DNA from: Beroe ovata
Lineage: Eukaryota; Ctenophora; Nuda; Beroida; Beroidae
Assembly (NCBI GenBank): GCA_946803715.1
Contig: CAMPET010000003.1
Span: forward strand, 565,127-629,126
Length of the DNA stretch: 64,000 nucleotides
Direction of reading: 5' to 3'
Under the pieces are notes generated by a model, which saw nothing but the letters and a program-made list of their open reading frames with translations, was not told where the DNA came from and made no database searches. The translations under genes were made by a program, and so were the position numbers. Shown here piece after piece: positions 11,701 through 23,376 of the stretch. How positions within the stretch are numbered: position 1 is the first letter of the stretch; each line of letters begins with the position of its first letter.

Positions 11701-12908
11701 ACTCTGATGATGCTGAGGAAGGCGAGATAGTTTCTGATTCTGAAGAAAAGTTGCCCAAAGAAATTGGCAAGAGTGTTGTTACAGATTCTTGTAATGAAAA
11801 TGTTTTGATGGAAGAGGTTGGAAATTCATCTTCTGCTTCAGAAAATACAACGCAACCCTTACCTAAAGCATTTGTACCCGATGAAAATTTTCCAATACGT
11901 AGTAAACGTGATTTTTTCAAAGCTAGATTTTTCCAGCCTGACATGAAAATTGATTTTGCCAAGCCTGAGCAAGAATCAGAAAAAAATGAAAGCGTTTCCA
12001 TGAGTGAAGACACTGAAAAGTTAACTGCTTCTGCTACACTCAATGAGCCAAAACCAAATCCAGATGAAATGAGATACTCCAGGAAGATGCGATTCAAGGA
12101 AGTTCTACAACAGCATATCAATGAACAAGAATTGAAAGGGAACATTCGAAAGGATGCAGAGGAAGCCCCGAAAGACATCCCGTCAGAAACTAGCAATGCT
12201 TTGCCTGATGTGTCTGATCCAAATATTGTAGATGCTATTGGAAAGTCAGTTCAGAGTGCGGCATCTATCAAAATCGATGATGGTTCACCAAACAACCTTC
12301 TCTTACAACCTACTGTCTCAAAAGCTGAGCAAGAAGTATCCGCTGTCTCTCTGATTGGCAAAAGGAAACGGTTTCTGAACGACTACATAGCATCTCTTGA
12401 GTCCAATCCGCCCCCCACTAAGGCTTCAAAAGCAGATGAAGTTTTGTCAGAAGAATCTCTACCCAGGCTGAGAATAAAGCCCCTCAGTGGCGGATCGTAT
12501 TGCTCGGAAACCATGGTGACGTCAGCCAGCTCTGCTCCACCTCCACTGCATAGAGCTAGCACACCAACTCCCGAGAAAGAAGCTGTGCCAAAATGCATTA
12601 TCAAGCTGGGAGGACAGGGTAACTGGTCGACGTGTGAATCAGAGAAGCAGGAGAGCACACGAGGGAAGCGAAGGAGTCGTCACACAGCTAGACAGAACCT
12701 GAGGTCACGTGAAGCATCCAATGATTCCAATAAATCAGGAACTCCTGAAAAGCCGAGGGTTACTCGGTCGAAAAACACGGCTAAGAGGTCAGTCAAGTCA
12801 TATGATATGGAGGATGATGAAAAGAACTCAGACAACTCCTTTGAAGACGCGGACAAGTCTCGCAAGTCAGGCAGGACACGAAAAACAATCAAGAGACTCA
12901 ATTTATGA
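8705..12908 (+). CDS. BOD1L1: BOD1L-like protein with Shg1/BOD1 domain
   Basis: Three exons (8705-8815, 9164-9294, 9383-12908) give 1255 residues. The first ~110 residues fit the COMPASS Shg1/BOD1 domain: VVNFLKTNGKFDEFRKKC, then KNQLRHEIRSML. The rest is low-complexity and disordered: two proline runs (IPPPPPPPPP; EPPPPPPVK), a tyrosine/serine/arginine-rich stretch, acidic segments containing AEEGEIVSDSEE (the same kind of motif is present in vertebrate BOD1L1), and a basic C-terminal tail (RKSGRTRKTIKRLNL) that should act in the nucleus. In vertebrates BOD1L1 works with SET1A methyltransferase and protects replication forks; BOD1 acts at kinetochores. The start ATG lies 22 bp after a possible acceptor (8683), so a 5' exon may exist upstream. 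The protein is shorter than human BOD1L1 (about 3000 residues), as expected outside vertebrates. Confidence 0.87.
8942..8964. repeat. Perfect 10-bp-arm hairpin in BOD1L intron 1
   Basis: CTTGACTGGC, AAA loop, GCCAGTCAAG. It is an isolated perfect inverted repeat with no T-run after it, so it is not a Pol III unit. It is probably the core of a small inverted-repeat element. Confidence 0.6.
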
Positions 12909-13313
12909 TGGGGCTCAATTTGGGACTGCTTATTGTATCAAGTCATCAAACATTATGTATGTTATGAGCTCTAGATTACAGTATATTATTATTTGCATTA
13001 TCAACAACGCTATGATTAACGAGTTTTTTTACTTTGCAAATAGGAAAAATCGGTTTGTAAAATACAAAGGCTCTCTAGTGATGACTTTACCAGGCGGATG
13101 TATCTACTTAGCAGTCTTACAATGATTTTGATAATAGTTCATCTAAACAGTTTCTAAATGTATGAAATGTATCTTGATCTCTTTAATCTGGGTTCGAACA
13201 ATTTATAGAGAAGCTGTTTTTGATAAAGTGTCACAAATCTCATCAGTGGGACTTGCTACATTTCTAGATGGCTAGTCATATGCCTGATGGTGTTGGCCAC
13301 AGAAATTTTTATT
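12909..13313. other. BOD1L 3' flank, no gene
   Basis: AT-rich sequence directly after the BOD1L stop, presumably 3' UTR. Small open frames have no recognisable content. Confidence 0.5.
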
Positions 13314-14017
13314 GGACCTGTGAGAAATAATACTTGGATTCGATATCTACCCAACAAAGCAGTGTCACTCTCTATTTTTCGAGAAACAAGTGTAATCTTG
13401 GTGAACTTGACAGTTTTGCATATATCTATGCGCTTGGGTGAGTTGACTGTTCCGGGAAACTTGTTTTTCATGATACCTTTGTCCTCACTCGTTTCAGTAT
13501 TGATCATTGACTTGAATTGAATTCTTTCTGTCAGTGATACCCATGGCCTGGAATTTCAAGTGTCGGGAGGTTGCAGGTTGAAGGCGTCGGTGTCTGAAAT
13601 ATCCAAATATCATTTTCAAACTCTATCCTTTTATCATCCATTGCAAAACATTTGCTAATTTAAAACTGTGAGAGATCACCCATTAATTGATGGTGCTAGT
13701 CATAAGTTATTGATCATTTGGTAGTGCAATAACAGTTTAGAAGGTCAATGACTTTCGTCGACATATTAGTTGATACGTATGTGCTTGTAGTAAATGAGGT
13801 TTACCATTTTATTTCACAGTTTTAGTTGACCTCATTATGGTGTATGACTGGTATCATACTATATCCGCATGATCAGCATTTCCGGAACAACCTTGACAGG
13901 TTCATAGGACAATCATTGGGTGGTATGATGTTAAATGAGGATCAACTTGTTATATGAGTATCTGATATTTTGATATAAAAGTATAAAAACGGAATATCCG
14001 CTTATTACCCTTTTATC

Positions 14018-14135
14018 ATGGAATTGTCTTCCAGGAAAACCCCTGATCGAGACTCCACTACCTCCATCCATCCTACCTCCTCCATGGAGTCCTCTCCAGC
14101 TGACATTGGTCACCCTGTCCTCAGCCCTCCCGGAC
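14018..14135 (+). pseudogene. FLYWCH gene copy 0, truncated at N
   Basis: It begins with the same MELSSRKTPDRDS start and the same upstream TATA (13974-13980) as the two full copies. After 118 bp it stops at the N at 14136, before the zinc finger. This is either a contig end or a real truncation. Confidence 0.75.
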
Positions 14136-14637
14136 NGGACCTGTGAGAAATAATACTTGGATTCGATATTTACCCAACAAAGCAGTGTCACTCTCTATTT
14201 TCGAGAAAGAAGTGTAATCTTGGTGAACTTGACAGTTTTGCATATATCTATGCGCTTGGGTGAGTTGACTGTTTCAGCAAACTTGTTTTTTGTGATACCT
14301 TTGTGCTCACTCGTTCCAGTATTGATCATTGACTTGAATTAAATTCTTTCTGTCAGTGATACCCATGGCCTGGAATTTCAAGTGTCGGGAGGTTTAAGTG
14401 TCGGGAGGTCAATGACTTTCGTCGACATATTAGTTGATACGTATGTGCTTGTAGTAAATGAGGTTTACCATTTCATTTCACAGTTTTAGTTGACCTCATT
14501 ATGGTGTATGACTGGTATCATACTATATCCGCATGGTCAGCATTTCCGGAACAACCTTGACAGGTTCATAGGACAATCATTGGGTGGTATGATGTTAATT
14601 GAGGATCAGTTTGTAATATGAGTTTCTGGTATTTTGA

Positions 14638-14652
14638 TATAAAAGTATAAAA
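14638..14652 (+). promoter_or_regulatory. TATA-like element of FLYWCH copy 1
   Basis: GATATAAAAGTATAAAAACGG lies 27-41 bp before the ATG at 14679, with two overlapping TATAAAA-type boxes. The same sequence precedes copy 0 (13974). In front of copy 2 (15397) it has decayed to ATTATAGGAAAACGG. Such close spacing implies a very short 5' UTR; this is inferred from position alone. Confidence 0.45.
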
Positions 14653-14678
14653 ACGGAATACCCGCCTACCCTGTTATC

Positions 14679-15302
14679 ATGGAATTGTCTTCCAGGAAGA
14701 CCCCTGATCGTGACTCCCCCACCTCCATCCATCCTACCACCTCCATGGAGTCCTCTCCAGCTGACATTGGTCACCCTGTCCTCAGCTCTCCCGGACCACC
14801 AGCCTCATCACTAAAACCACCAGATGATCACAACAGCTGTTCATCTCCTGCCAACACTGCTGTTCTCCCTGAACATCTAACTCCCGGGCTTATTGGAGAT
14901 GCTGAGTTAACGTTCATCAAAGGTAGACGAGGCGGGATGCAAGTGTGCTACGCAGGCTATGTCTACACCTACGACAGGAAAGCTAAGAGTGGCGATACCC
15001 TCTACTGGCAGTGCAAGTTCCGAGCTGAACACAGCCCCCGTTGTACAGGGCGACTTTACACTCACGGCAAGGAATCTGTCAAGCGTTGCACTGAGCATTC
15101 CCACGAACCCTGTTTGCGTGAAGTCCTGCGCTCCATAGCTCTCTACTATATCAAGTACAGTGAGCACTCTGGTAGCACAGCCGATGCCCTGCAGGATGCA
15201 CTGAAGGATGTTCCACCCGACATTGTATCATTACTACCGGACCCATACCTTCTGAAGAGGCAGATCCGCTCTCACCGCAGGAAGAACAGGTTCATAGGAT
15301 GA
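14679..15302 (+). CDS. FLYWCH zinc-finger protein, copy 1 (altered C-terminus)
   Basis: Single exon, 207 residues. A Ser/Pro-rich N-terminus (1-70) is followed by a FLYWCH zinc finger at about 77-142: LTFIKGRRGGMQVCYAGYVY, then W110-x-C112, C122 and H140-x-H142, the C2H2 set of this fold. The tail (ALKDVPPDIVSLLPDPYLLK then RQIRSHRRK) resembles the segment after the finger in FLYWCH-type Mutator-like transposases, so the gene may descend from one. FLYWCH fingers bind DNA or protein; the target here is unknown. Relative to copy 2, the coding sequence is cut after RRKN and reads RFIG, because the duplication junction (15288-15290) brings in the promoter block of the next copy. The two copies are otherwise almost identical, implying recent duplication or gene conversion. 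Confidence 0.8.
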   Translation: MELSSRKTPDRDSPTSIHPTTSMESSPADIGHPVLSSPGPPASSLKPPDDHNSCSSPANTAVLPEHLTPGLIGDAELTFIKGRRGGMQVCYAGYVYTYDRKAKSGDTLYWQCKFRAEHSPRCTGRLYTHGKESVKRCTEHSHEPCLREVLRSIALYYIKYSEHSGSTADALQDALKDVPPDIVSLLPDPYLLKRQIRSHRRKNRFIG

Positions 15303-15396
15303 TAATTGGGTTTAATGATGTTGATTGAGGATCAGTTTGTGATTTTAGTATCTGATAATATTATAGGAAAACGGAATATCCGCTTACCCTATTATC

Positions 15397-16026
15397 ATGG
15401 AATTGTCTTCCAGGAAAACCCCTGATCGTGACTCCCCAACCTCCATCCATCCTACCACCTCCATGGAGTCCTCACCAGCGGACATTGGTCACCCTGTCCT
15501 CAGCCCTCCCGGATCATCAGCCTCATCACTAAAACCACCAGATGATCACAACAGCTGTTCATCTCCTGCCAACACTGCTGTTCTCCCTGAACATCTAACT
15601 CCCGGGCTTATTGGAGACGCTGAGTTAACGTTCATCAAAGGTAGACGAGGCGGGATGCAAGTGTGCTACGCAGGCTATGTCTACACCTACGACAGGAAAG
15701 CTAAGAGTGGCGATACCCTCTACTGGCAGTGCAAGTTCCGAGCTGAACACAGCCCCCGTTGTACAGGGCGACTTTACACTCACGGCAAGGAATCTGTCAA
15801 GCGTTGCACTGAGCATTCCCACGAACCCTGTGTGCGTGAAGTCCTGCGCTCCATAGCTCTCTACTATATCAAGTACAGTGAGCACTCTGGTAGCACAGCC
15901 GATGCCCTGCAGGATGCACTGAAGGATGTTCCACCCGACATTGTATCATTACTACCGGACCCATACCTTCTGAAGAGGCAGATCCGATCTCACCGCAGGA
16001 AGAACAGTGTTGTGGCTTCCGACTGA
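15397..16026 (+). CDS. FLYWCH zinc-finger protein, copy 2
   Basis: Single exon, 209 residues. It has the same domain order as copy 1: disordered N-terminus, FLYWCH finger at about 77-142 with W110, C112, C122, H140 and H142, then the helical RQIRSHRRKN tail, here ending SVVASD before the stop. This is probably the native C-terminus. Only a few substitutions separate it from copy 1 (for example SSPGPP/SPPGSS at 36-42 and L/V at 146). Its upstream TATA-like element is degraded relative to copy 1, so the two copies could be expressed differently. A MULE-like ancestry is inferred from the FLYWCH-plus-tail layout and from a separate MULE transposase remnant at 45274-45447. Confidence 0.82.
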   Translation: MELSSRKTPDRDSPTSIHPTTSMESSPADIGHPVLSPPGSSASSLKPPDDHNSCSSPANTAVLPEHLTPGLIGDAELTFIKGRRGGMQVCYAGYVYTYDRKAKSGDTLYWQCKFRAEHSPRCTGRLYTHGKESVKRCTEHSHEPCVREVLRSIALYYIKYSEHSGSTADALQDALKDVPPDIVSLLPDPYLLKRQIRSHRRKNSVVASD

Positions 16027-16375
16027 ATACAAGCCATCAATACAGCAGTTATTTCAATTACTGTTAATAGACACATCATGAAACAGTGAATTTGTCATAT
16101 GATTTCAAGAATGACATTCAAGAAAGAAGCGCACAATGTTGAGAATTCTGATTTTCTGATTTTCAATTTATTTTTATTTTCTTGTTGACTTGTTATGTTC
16201 AAATTGTGATTCTGTAACTGACAAGCAGTGGTAAATGTGATTTGGGTATTTCTTGTTATGGCCGTGAGTATTACTGGCAATGATTCTGGGTACAACCGAC
16301 ATATTGACTCTCATTTCAGTTGAATGCATCAGCAAGAAATAAACTCAACCAATATCATCTCAGAATTAGCTTGCT

Positions 16376-17261
16376 ATGCCTAAGAGTGAAGAAATTCGTG
16401 TTGGTGGTAAAAGTTACCAAGGTATAGTGGACACAGCTAAACGTTATGATAAGAACAAAGAGAAGCCGGTAGTGGCAAATAGCTTGGTTGATGGACAGAG
16501 GAGAAAACTGGACAAATTGATGGCCAGAGTGGACAAGCCAATCAATATTCCTGGACAGGTAATTTCATCTGAAAATTACGATGGTCGGCTACTGAATGAT
16601 TAATCTCTGTGCTATACTTTTCATAATTCATACATATTCCAGTATTTTGAATAATTTGAAGCTTTACTAACACATGAAACTCTCATACCTAGAGTAAGGA
16701 GTGGAAGCCAGCAGATCCGAAGGAGTTTGTTAGGAATGTCATGGGGAGTAGTGCTGGGGCTGGCAGTGGCGAGTTTCATGTGTACAGGTAATACTACGTC
16801 ACAGCTGTTATGAGTAACAAGTGTGCCAGGATTGTATCTCAATCGGTAATTGTAATGGGTTATCGTGAGATGAATTGGTAATTGAACCCATTTTCAGAGC
16901 AATCCGGAAACGCACAATGCAACGTGAAGAGTTTATGAGCAAGCAGAAACAAAAATCTGACCTCCAAGCTGAATTTGACAAGCGTGTAGCTGAAAATAAA
17001 GCTGCCGATGATGCTAAAACAGCCAAGAAAAGGCTGAAAAGACAACGTTTGAAAGCGAACAAGAAGAAACCAAAAGTAGAAAAAGATGATGAGGCTGATT
17101 CTGACGGCGATGAGGAAACTAAGGATGATGAGAAGACTGAAGCAGGTCAGGTGAAAATTGAAGAAGTGGAAACACAGGGATCGACTGTAACAGATAGAGA
17201 TAGTCTTAGAGACAACTCTGAATCGTCAGAACCGAGTAAAGAGGAAACGAAATCTAATTGA
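16376..17261 (+). CDS. PRKRIP1: PRKRIP1 family nuclear splicing-associated protein
   Basis: Three exons (16376-16558, 16693-16787, 16898-17261) encode 213 residues. The middle exon holds the family hallmark [20 protein letters not shown], near-identical to human PRKRIP1. It is followed by [14 protein letters not shown] and a long charged helix ([19 protein letters not shown], then [16 protein letters not shown]). In vertebrates this small protein bridges components in late spliceosomes and was first named as a PKR interactor. The N-terminus ([18 protein letters not shown]) also aligns with the family. The tail is acidic and Ser/Glu-rich. The ATG at 16376 is the first in frame and fits the family length. 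All junctions are GT-AG and phase-matched. Confidence 0.95.
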
Positions 17262-18000
17262 AGACAATATACAATCAAGGTTAGTGTAACATGTACATGC
17301 AATGTGCCAGTGAAATCCGACCGTAAAGAAAACACTTTTGTTTGCGTAACGCGCATTGACAATTGCCCGTATTGAAGACAATTTTCCATTGCTCCGAAAG
17401 CATACAAGCCGCGCGCGTCCATTTGGCTGGAGAATGTTCGACCTGTGTTTGAGTTTCTGGTATAGAGCGCGGTTAAGCCAACATTCACGATAATTTCGTT
17501 ATGTTGCTAGGATTCGGTCCTATGCTATCTTATTCGCATCATCAAGGCCTGCTTTTTCGTTTTTGTAGGACCTTCCTATCAATTCAGGAATGGAAGGACA
17601 ACAATTCTGGCCATTTAGCTTATTTTATATTTTACACCAGTTACCATTTATCAAATTAGGTAGGTATCAAGTCACAAGTCTGGAAAATGCAATGAAAATT
17701 AATTGACGTAAACTCTCGGATTAAACACGAATATACTATTTATTGAAAATGCCGCTGCTATAAAATACGCTTGAACTAAAACTTAGGGCCATTCTGACAT
17801 TGTTGCTATAAGCATGTGTGATCCCGTCGAATAATATACGCCTAATGAACGTCCCTTTGCTGAAGTCCAGCATTGCACAGTCTCAAGATGAACGGCGCTC
17901 TGACAGCGCATTCTGTACTCAGCATTAGTCCCCTGGCAGAATTATTCTGTAGATATTGTGTATGATCGATGTCAGGTGGTGTCACACTTCATCACTGGTG
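17262..18000. other. Intergenic, no gene
   Basis: Space between the convergent PRKRIP1 gene and the orphan membrane-protein gene. A CpG-rich patch (GCCGCGCGCGTCC near 17410) stands out. No coding exon or RNA gene is seen. Confidence 0.5.
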
Positions 18001-18945
18001 TCAGGTGAGACTAGGTACCTTCTCATCGTCATGTTTGTGTGACTTGTTCCACACGTAGTCCCACAGCCAGACCACCACATTGAATACGATGTACAGCACA
18101 ACGAGTATAACAATGACACCGATCACTATGAATATCTGTTCTATGAGAGTGCAGTTTGTCATGATGAAATAAGCTCGGGGGGATGGGGTCATGCATCTTG
18201 AGCCCCGGGGAAGGAAGTACGTTGTTTCGTTACACGTGAACGTGGATTTGTGGGCCATCAACTCAACCTTTTCATCCTCTGAAACCCAAAGTGGCTGGAA
18301 TTCTGGGTTGGAGTAGTGTTCGCTGAAAACCTCTAGTTTTGTCCTGGCATCATCGCTGATTGACTGTAGTTGATTTGGCCGCAAATCCTCTGTCACGGAG
18401 CTTTCTGTGGAAGGTTCAGTACCGCTATACCGATCTGTCTGTTCACTGGACACACTCACCCACCCTAATCCAATGTGAGAACCAGCTGTGAGGTGTGACG
18501 TGTTTGACATGTGGTTACAGAAGTACTGCTCACTGCTGTACGCGATAGTAGCCCCCTCCTCGTTCGTTTCATTTCTGTCCCGATAAGGGCCGCTCTTCCG
18601 TCGTACTACCGAGACCTTGATCCGGGGGATGTTCGGATCGTTTGCTCTCCACTCCGGCTTCTCCAACGTGCACACGAGAGTTTCACCGCCCGTTTCAAGT
18701 TCATCCCACGTGACCAGTCTACAGCACGTGTTCTGCACGTGTTTTAACTCACATCTCTGACACGGTTTTGTCTCCTTGTTCGTGGTCATGAAGATGGTTT
18801 TCTCGAAGTAGGAAACGCAGTGAACGACGGCTGATTGGTTCTGATGAATTGGGATGACGTAGATGGAGTCTGGTGTTCTGTTGTCTATATACGGACTAGC
18901 CTTTCCGGTGAAGGGCAGGCCCAACAACAACAGTAATAGCAACAT
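18001..18945 (-). CDS. Orphan single-pass type I membrane protein
   Basis: Single exon, 314 residues, not recognised. Residues 1-17 are a strong signal peptide (MLLLLLLLGLPFTGKASP). The ectodomain (about 18-266) has ten cysteines (43, 62, 65, 74, 75, 92, 143, 238, 251, 265) and six N-glycosylation sequons (22, 36, 125, 148, 239, 264). A long hydrophobic segment spans about 269-296, and a short charged tail (KSHKHDDEKVPSLT) would be cytoplasmic. The cluster CQRC...CC at 62-75 suggests a small disulphide module. It could be a receptor or adhesion protein. The ATG is chosen because the signal peptide starts there. There is no splice evidence. It converges with PRKRIP1. Confidence 0.72.
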   Translation of the reverse strand: MLLLLLLLGLPFTGKASPYIDNRTPDSIYVIPIHQNQSAVVHCVSYFEKTIFMTTNKETKPCQRCELKHVQNTCCRLVTWDELETGGETLVCTLEKPEWRANDPNIPRIKVSVVRRKSGPYRDRNETNEEGATIAYSSEQYFCNHMSNTSHLTAGSHIGLGWVSVSSEQTDRYSGTEPSTESSVTEDLRPNQLQSISDDARTKLEVFSEHYSNPEFQPLWVSEDEKVELMAHKSTFTCNETTYFLPRGSRCMTPSPRAYFIMTNCTLIEQIFIVIGVIVILVVLYIVFNVVVWLWDYVWNKSHKHDDEKVPSLT

Positions 18946-21539
18946 TGTTCACGGTTCAGTCAGGGAAATTGCAACAACTGTGATTCTCCGTAAAAATACT
19001 GTACGAAGAGCTGCTGTTTAACAACTGTGCGATATCACACAGGTGGAGAGAGAGAGAGACAGCTACTTATACCCTGTTCTGGTGCTTTGTGTATAGTTCA
19101 AAACAAAGGGAGGCAAGTACCCATGTGACACACACTCGCTCGTTCAATCTCGCCAAATACTCCTGATTCTAGCAATACACTCAGTGAAGGAGGGGAGGTA
19201 GACAAAAGAAGATCGTTGTTAATACTGCAGTTGACACTCCTCTCTTGAGAGATGTCAAACAACCGTCATGAGCCTTTCTACAAAGGTGTTTTAGTCAGGA
19301 TGATTAGAGATCTAATCACATATCTTGTATCTGAGATATATGAAATGCGTAATTAGGTTCTTATTGGAAGAAGAGGAGAAATTGGGGGAGCGTAGGTTAA
19401 ATCACATGACAGTGGGATACTTGATTGCGTGATCGTGTGGTGCAGTGCTTTGGCGTCTGTGTGTATGTGTGTGTATGTGACTATGTTTATGTGTGTATGT
19501 GTAATGTGTATGTGTGTCTGTGTCTGTGAGTATGGATAAAATGGAGAACAAAAGAAGCGCATGCCACACAAATAAGAGCTTTCGAGCATCGAAAAGTATT
19601 TTTGTTAACTTCGAACACAGAGATAGTGTTGACAGGAGCACATTAGTCGAATAGTTCTGTACACCTTGTTATGTTGGCGACTGCGATGTTTAAAAATCAC
19701 AGCAAATCTTTCATTCGTGTGCTATTAACAAAGCTGAAGTAAAACTTCGCTCTAGCAGCGAATGAAACGAAGACAGATAGGCCAATCTGAACTTTCAAAA
19801 GCTGGGCCGGACAATTTATTCGACTGAGAAACACATAGTCGTTAACCAGCCCTGACACATCACAAACAACACCATTGTGCAACGTGAGGATAAACACAAA
19901 AGCAAGAAAATACTATAAATGTTGCAATTCACGCGTATTATACTAGACAGACGATTCTGGTCGTTAAGTATCGATCGAAGCACCAATTTATATACGTGAA
20001 GGAAATCTACTAGGAATATCGGTTAGACATCTGATAATCGTGCTAGATCATTAGTTAATCGATAATCATTCTCATTATGATACGTTTTACAACACAGCTA
20101 GTTAGAGAATAGAGATCACGAAAATGATTCAATTAGTAATATCCATCTTCGGTACGTACTCAATGCAGCAGATATGAAGTAGGTATCAAACAAGAGTGTG
20201 TTATTGTTCCGTGTCATGACTACATTTTGGATCAGTGGATTCTCCTACAAATTACTAGCACTATTACACCTAATAATTACACCTAATAATTACTATTACA
20301 CCTAATAATTAAATGCGTTAATCTACCTTAATCTACATAACTAGCACTATTACACCTAATTATATAGATTACGGTAGATTAACGTGTTTAATTAATGTTC
20401 CGTAATGACTGCCCTGTCAATTGCACACGTGTGTTGTTCCGATGGCACGAGTCATTCGCTTCTCACACGTACGCACTACGCACAGTGCACACGCTGACAA
20501 TCAAGAGTATAATATGGAGACAGAATTATTGAACGGCAGAATGAGTAGATGGTGACGGTCGAGTCAGAAAAAACATCTTATACAGCACTTTGTGAGCAAC
20601 CAAATAGCATGGAGCTTGATGCGTCGAGTTAGCAACTCTGTGATGTGAATACTAAACTAAAGCAACCCTTTGAGGTGAGCCATTAGCATCCGGCCTGCAT
20701 AGTGCATGTTTGGTCACCTCATTTGCTAACGTCGGAACTCGGAGCAGGCATTGGCGGTTCTCATCACACGAATTCAGTAAAAGGAAACACACGTGCGTGT
20801 TTGTATGTAGTATAATTAGGACAATTATCGTCGTAGGTACGATAATTTAGAGGCTAACTCCATGTTAATTATTGGAATACTAACAACAAAACTCTTTACT
20901 ATATGATGACGAATGACAGTCTGTTAGTAGCATGGTTTATGTGCCTATACTGTATGTTGTAGGGGAGAATGAGTATCTTACCACTCCTGCTGTTACTAAT
21001 TGGTCTTACTCAGGATTCCAATTACCCCAGCTTCAATACAGGTCTCCCTCTTGTTGGCTGACGGCTGTTATGTGGTGTACCTCCTCCAGGACAAACTCAT
21101 CATGAAAACAAGGTGTGAATAACCGCTCCATAACAATGACTGTCGAGAAACCATGTCTTATATTGACTGTCGTGAAATCATGTTTAATATTATACCGTAT
21201 AACTCGGAGAAAAACCTTCACCACGGAAAAAACGATGTTCTGTACTATGCAAATAAACCGCCTATTTCGTGTTGAAATACTAGAGTCTACCCAAAAAAGT
21301 AGTAGGCTAGGTGTAAATATCTGTATTATATGTGGAGAATCGGGATTAAGAGAGGGAGAGAGAGAGAGAGACCTTATAATGGTCGTATGATAATGTATGA
21401 GTTTTGCTGGAGAGCATTATCCGCGCTGCATTAGGGAGTTCAGCCTTATAAGCTGGCGAGGATTTTGCATAATCATAGAGCAGCACTTTGCATGCGTTAA
21501 TAATTAGTTCACCATAGGCATGCACTCTGAATGTATATG

Positions 21540-21764
21540 CGTGTGTGTGTGAGTATGTGTGTGTGTGTGTGTGTGTGTGNNNNNNNNNNNNNNNNNNNNN
21601 NNNNNNNNNNNNNNNNNNNNNNNNNNNNNNNNNNNNNNNNNNNNNNNNNNNNNNNNNNNNNNNNNNNNNNNNNNNNNNNNNNNNNNNNNNNTGTGTGTGT
21701 GTGTGTGTGTGTGTGAGTGTGTGTGAGTGTGTGTGTGTGAATGTATGTATGTATGCACTATGTA

Positions 21765-21790
<26 letters not shown>
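21540..21790. repeat. (TG)n/(TATG)n tract with a 112-base assembly gap
   Basis: Alternating TG on both sides of N at 21580-21691, followed by ATGT tetranucleotides. The true array length is unknown. Apparent Cys/Val and His/Thr open frames across it are artefacts. Confidence 0.95.
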
Positions 21791-21795
<5 letters not shown>

Positions 21796-22724
21796 TACCA
21801 AAACACGAAGAACAGACACGCTACTTTGCTCACAGAGCCTATATAGTGAGCTCACAATAAGTTCGTATTTGTAACAGAAAACAATAAAGTCGCCGTTTGT
21901 CGCAATATAATGCCACAGAAAGAACAAAACCCGAAAATACTGTAAACTGGTCATTTTTTCAAAATGTCCAGCCTTTTTTTAACATTTCATATAAACAGTT
22001 TAGCAGATAGCAATTAGGCATTCTCATACATTTCCGACGTGTTTCATTCCAAGAAAATGGTCTTTGTTATGTCATATTTTGATAAAAAATGAATTCTGGA
22101 TTTGTCATCGAACAAAGAATCCTGCGCTCAGACTAAGATAAAAACGATGATCAAGATAAGAAAGATCATCAATAATGCAAGGTAAAAACTAGACGGACAA
22201 TTGATAACAGACATTGATTATGTTTGTAGCATCGTGTTAACAGTGTCGCAAGATTAGATCGGGGACATCACGATACATAGTGCCACAATTTAACAGAATA
22301 AATCTTAGATTATGACCGACTATTGCACCAGGCTTGCCATAAAATCACATTGTACCACTTGCTGAGAACTATTCACTATCGGGATGAACGCTATAGAAGC
22401 TAATGTTCTTGTAACACTGATCTCCATGTTCATTGTAAGCCTATCATTAGTGGACATGTTGCTTGTTCATAACGAGGACATTAGTGAACTAATTCCGGGC
22501 TATTTACAGACAACTTCTGACCAGACAATTAGTAGCAGGAAATCGGAATCATCTACTATCCTACAAAGTACACACTGGTTTTTGTCATAGCTCAGTGATC
22601 CACGCACACGTAGCGATCTGATGAAACAACAATATCTATCAGCCGTCAGTAGTAGATACTTCTACTACTACAATTACTGTACAATGGGTTTATTATGCAG
22701 TGTGCAATTAATCACGCGCTCGTG

Positions 22725-22885
22725 TGTGCGTGTGTACGTGTTTGTGTGTGTGTCTGTGTGTGTGTGTGTGTGTGTGTGTTTGAATGTGTATGTGTGTGTG
22801 TTGAAAGTGTGTCTGTGTGTTTGTATTTGTGCTTGTGTGTATTATATGTGTGTCTGTGTGTTTGTGTCTGTGTCTGCGTGTCATG
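22725..22885. repeat. Imperfect (TG)n microsatellite
   Basis: TGTGTG with scattered interruptions for about 160 bp, no gap. Confidence 0.9.
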
Positions 22886-23376
22886 ACAGTCAGACAACTG
22901 TCACATACTATACAGATTACAGTACGAATAGTGGCACGGCATTCAGCGATAGTAATGATGGAACTGCTGTGTTTATGCCGAACTGCGTTATTATACTCTT
23001 ACCGTGTGTTATACACGGCATACGTTACAGTTTAATTGAAACTGTCCGTGCATCTCACCACTTTCCATCCAAATCGAGAGTTAGCTCAGTTCAATGTTCT
23101 ACGCTCAGAACACCTCTCCACGGGCTAATATGTCCTTGACACGCGCGTGAGTGCGACACTATTGGACACTATTGGACACTTTTGGGCAGTGGACACTTAT
23201 TGGACACTATTGGACAGTGGACACTATTGGATTATTCGCTGTCTGGTACAAGAGACCTGCGAGCTATGATAGACAAAATATAACGAATCGCATAATCCCT
23301 AAGTTGCTGTTAGGCGCCCGGATGTCTATAGTGTTTACTTGACTAAGCAGCTGAATATTCAGGCCAATATTGCACA

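Larger units (their letters stand above)
13314..14803. repeat. Head-to-tail duplicated block around an N (FLYWCH 5' region)
   Basis: 13314-14135 and 14137-14803 are copies of each other. Both start GGACCTGTGAGAAATAATAC, share the GTCAATGACTTTCGTCGAC block (13742 and 14407), share the TATA/promoter region, and end in the first codons of the FLYWCH gene. The second copy lacks about 165 bp present in the first (13571-13740). The join is a single N at 14136, so the end of one contig may simply overlap the start of the next. Confidence 0.85.

Noticed and set aside
11579-12196. 205-residue minus-strand frame
   Set aside because: Antisense shadow of the BOD1L coding exon; serine/phenylalanine-rich composition expected from the complement of acidic codons.
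21504-21954. His/Thr and Cys/Val repeat proteins across the N gap
   Set aside because: Microsatellite translation over unknown sequence.
22384-22590. Small secreted protein of 68 residues
   Set aside because: Hydrophobic start but no signal cleavage pattern, family, or codon support; chance frame is as likely.
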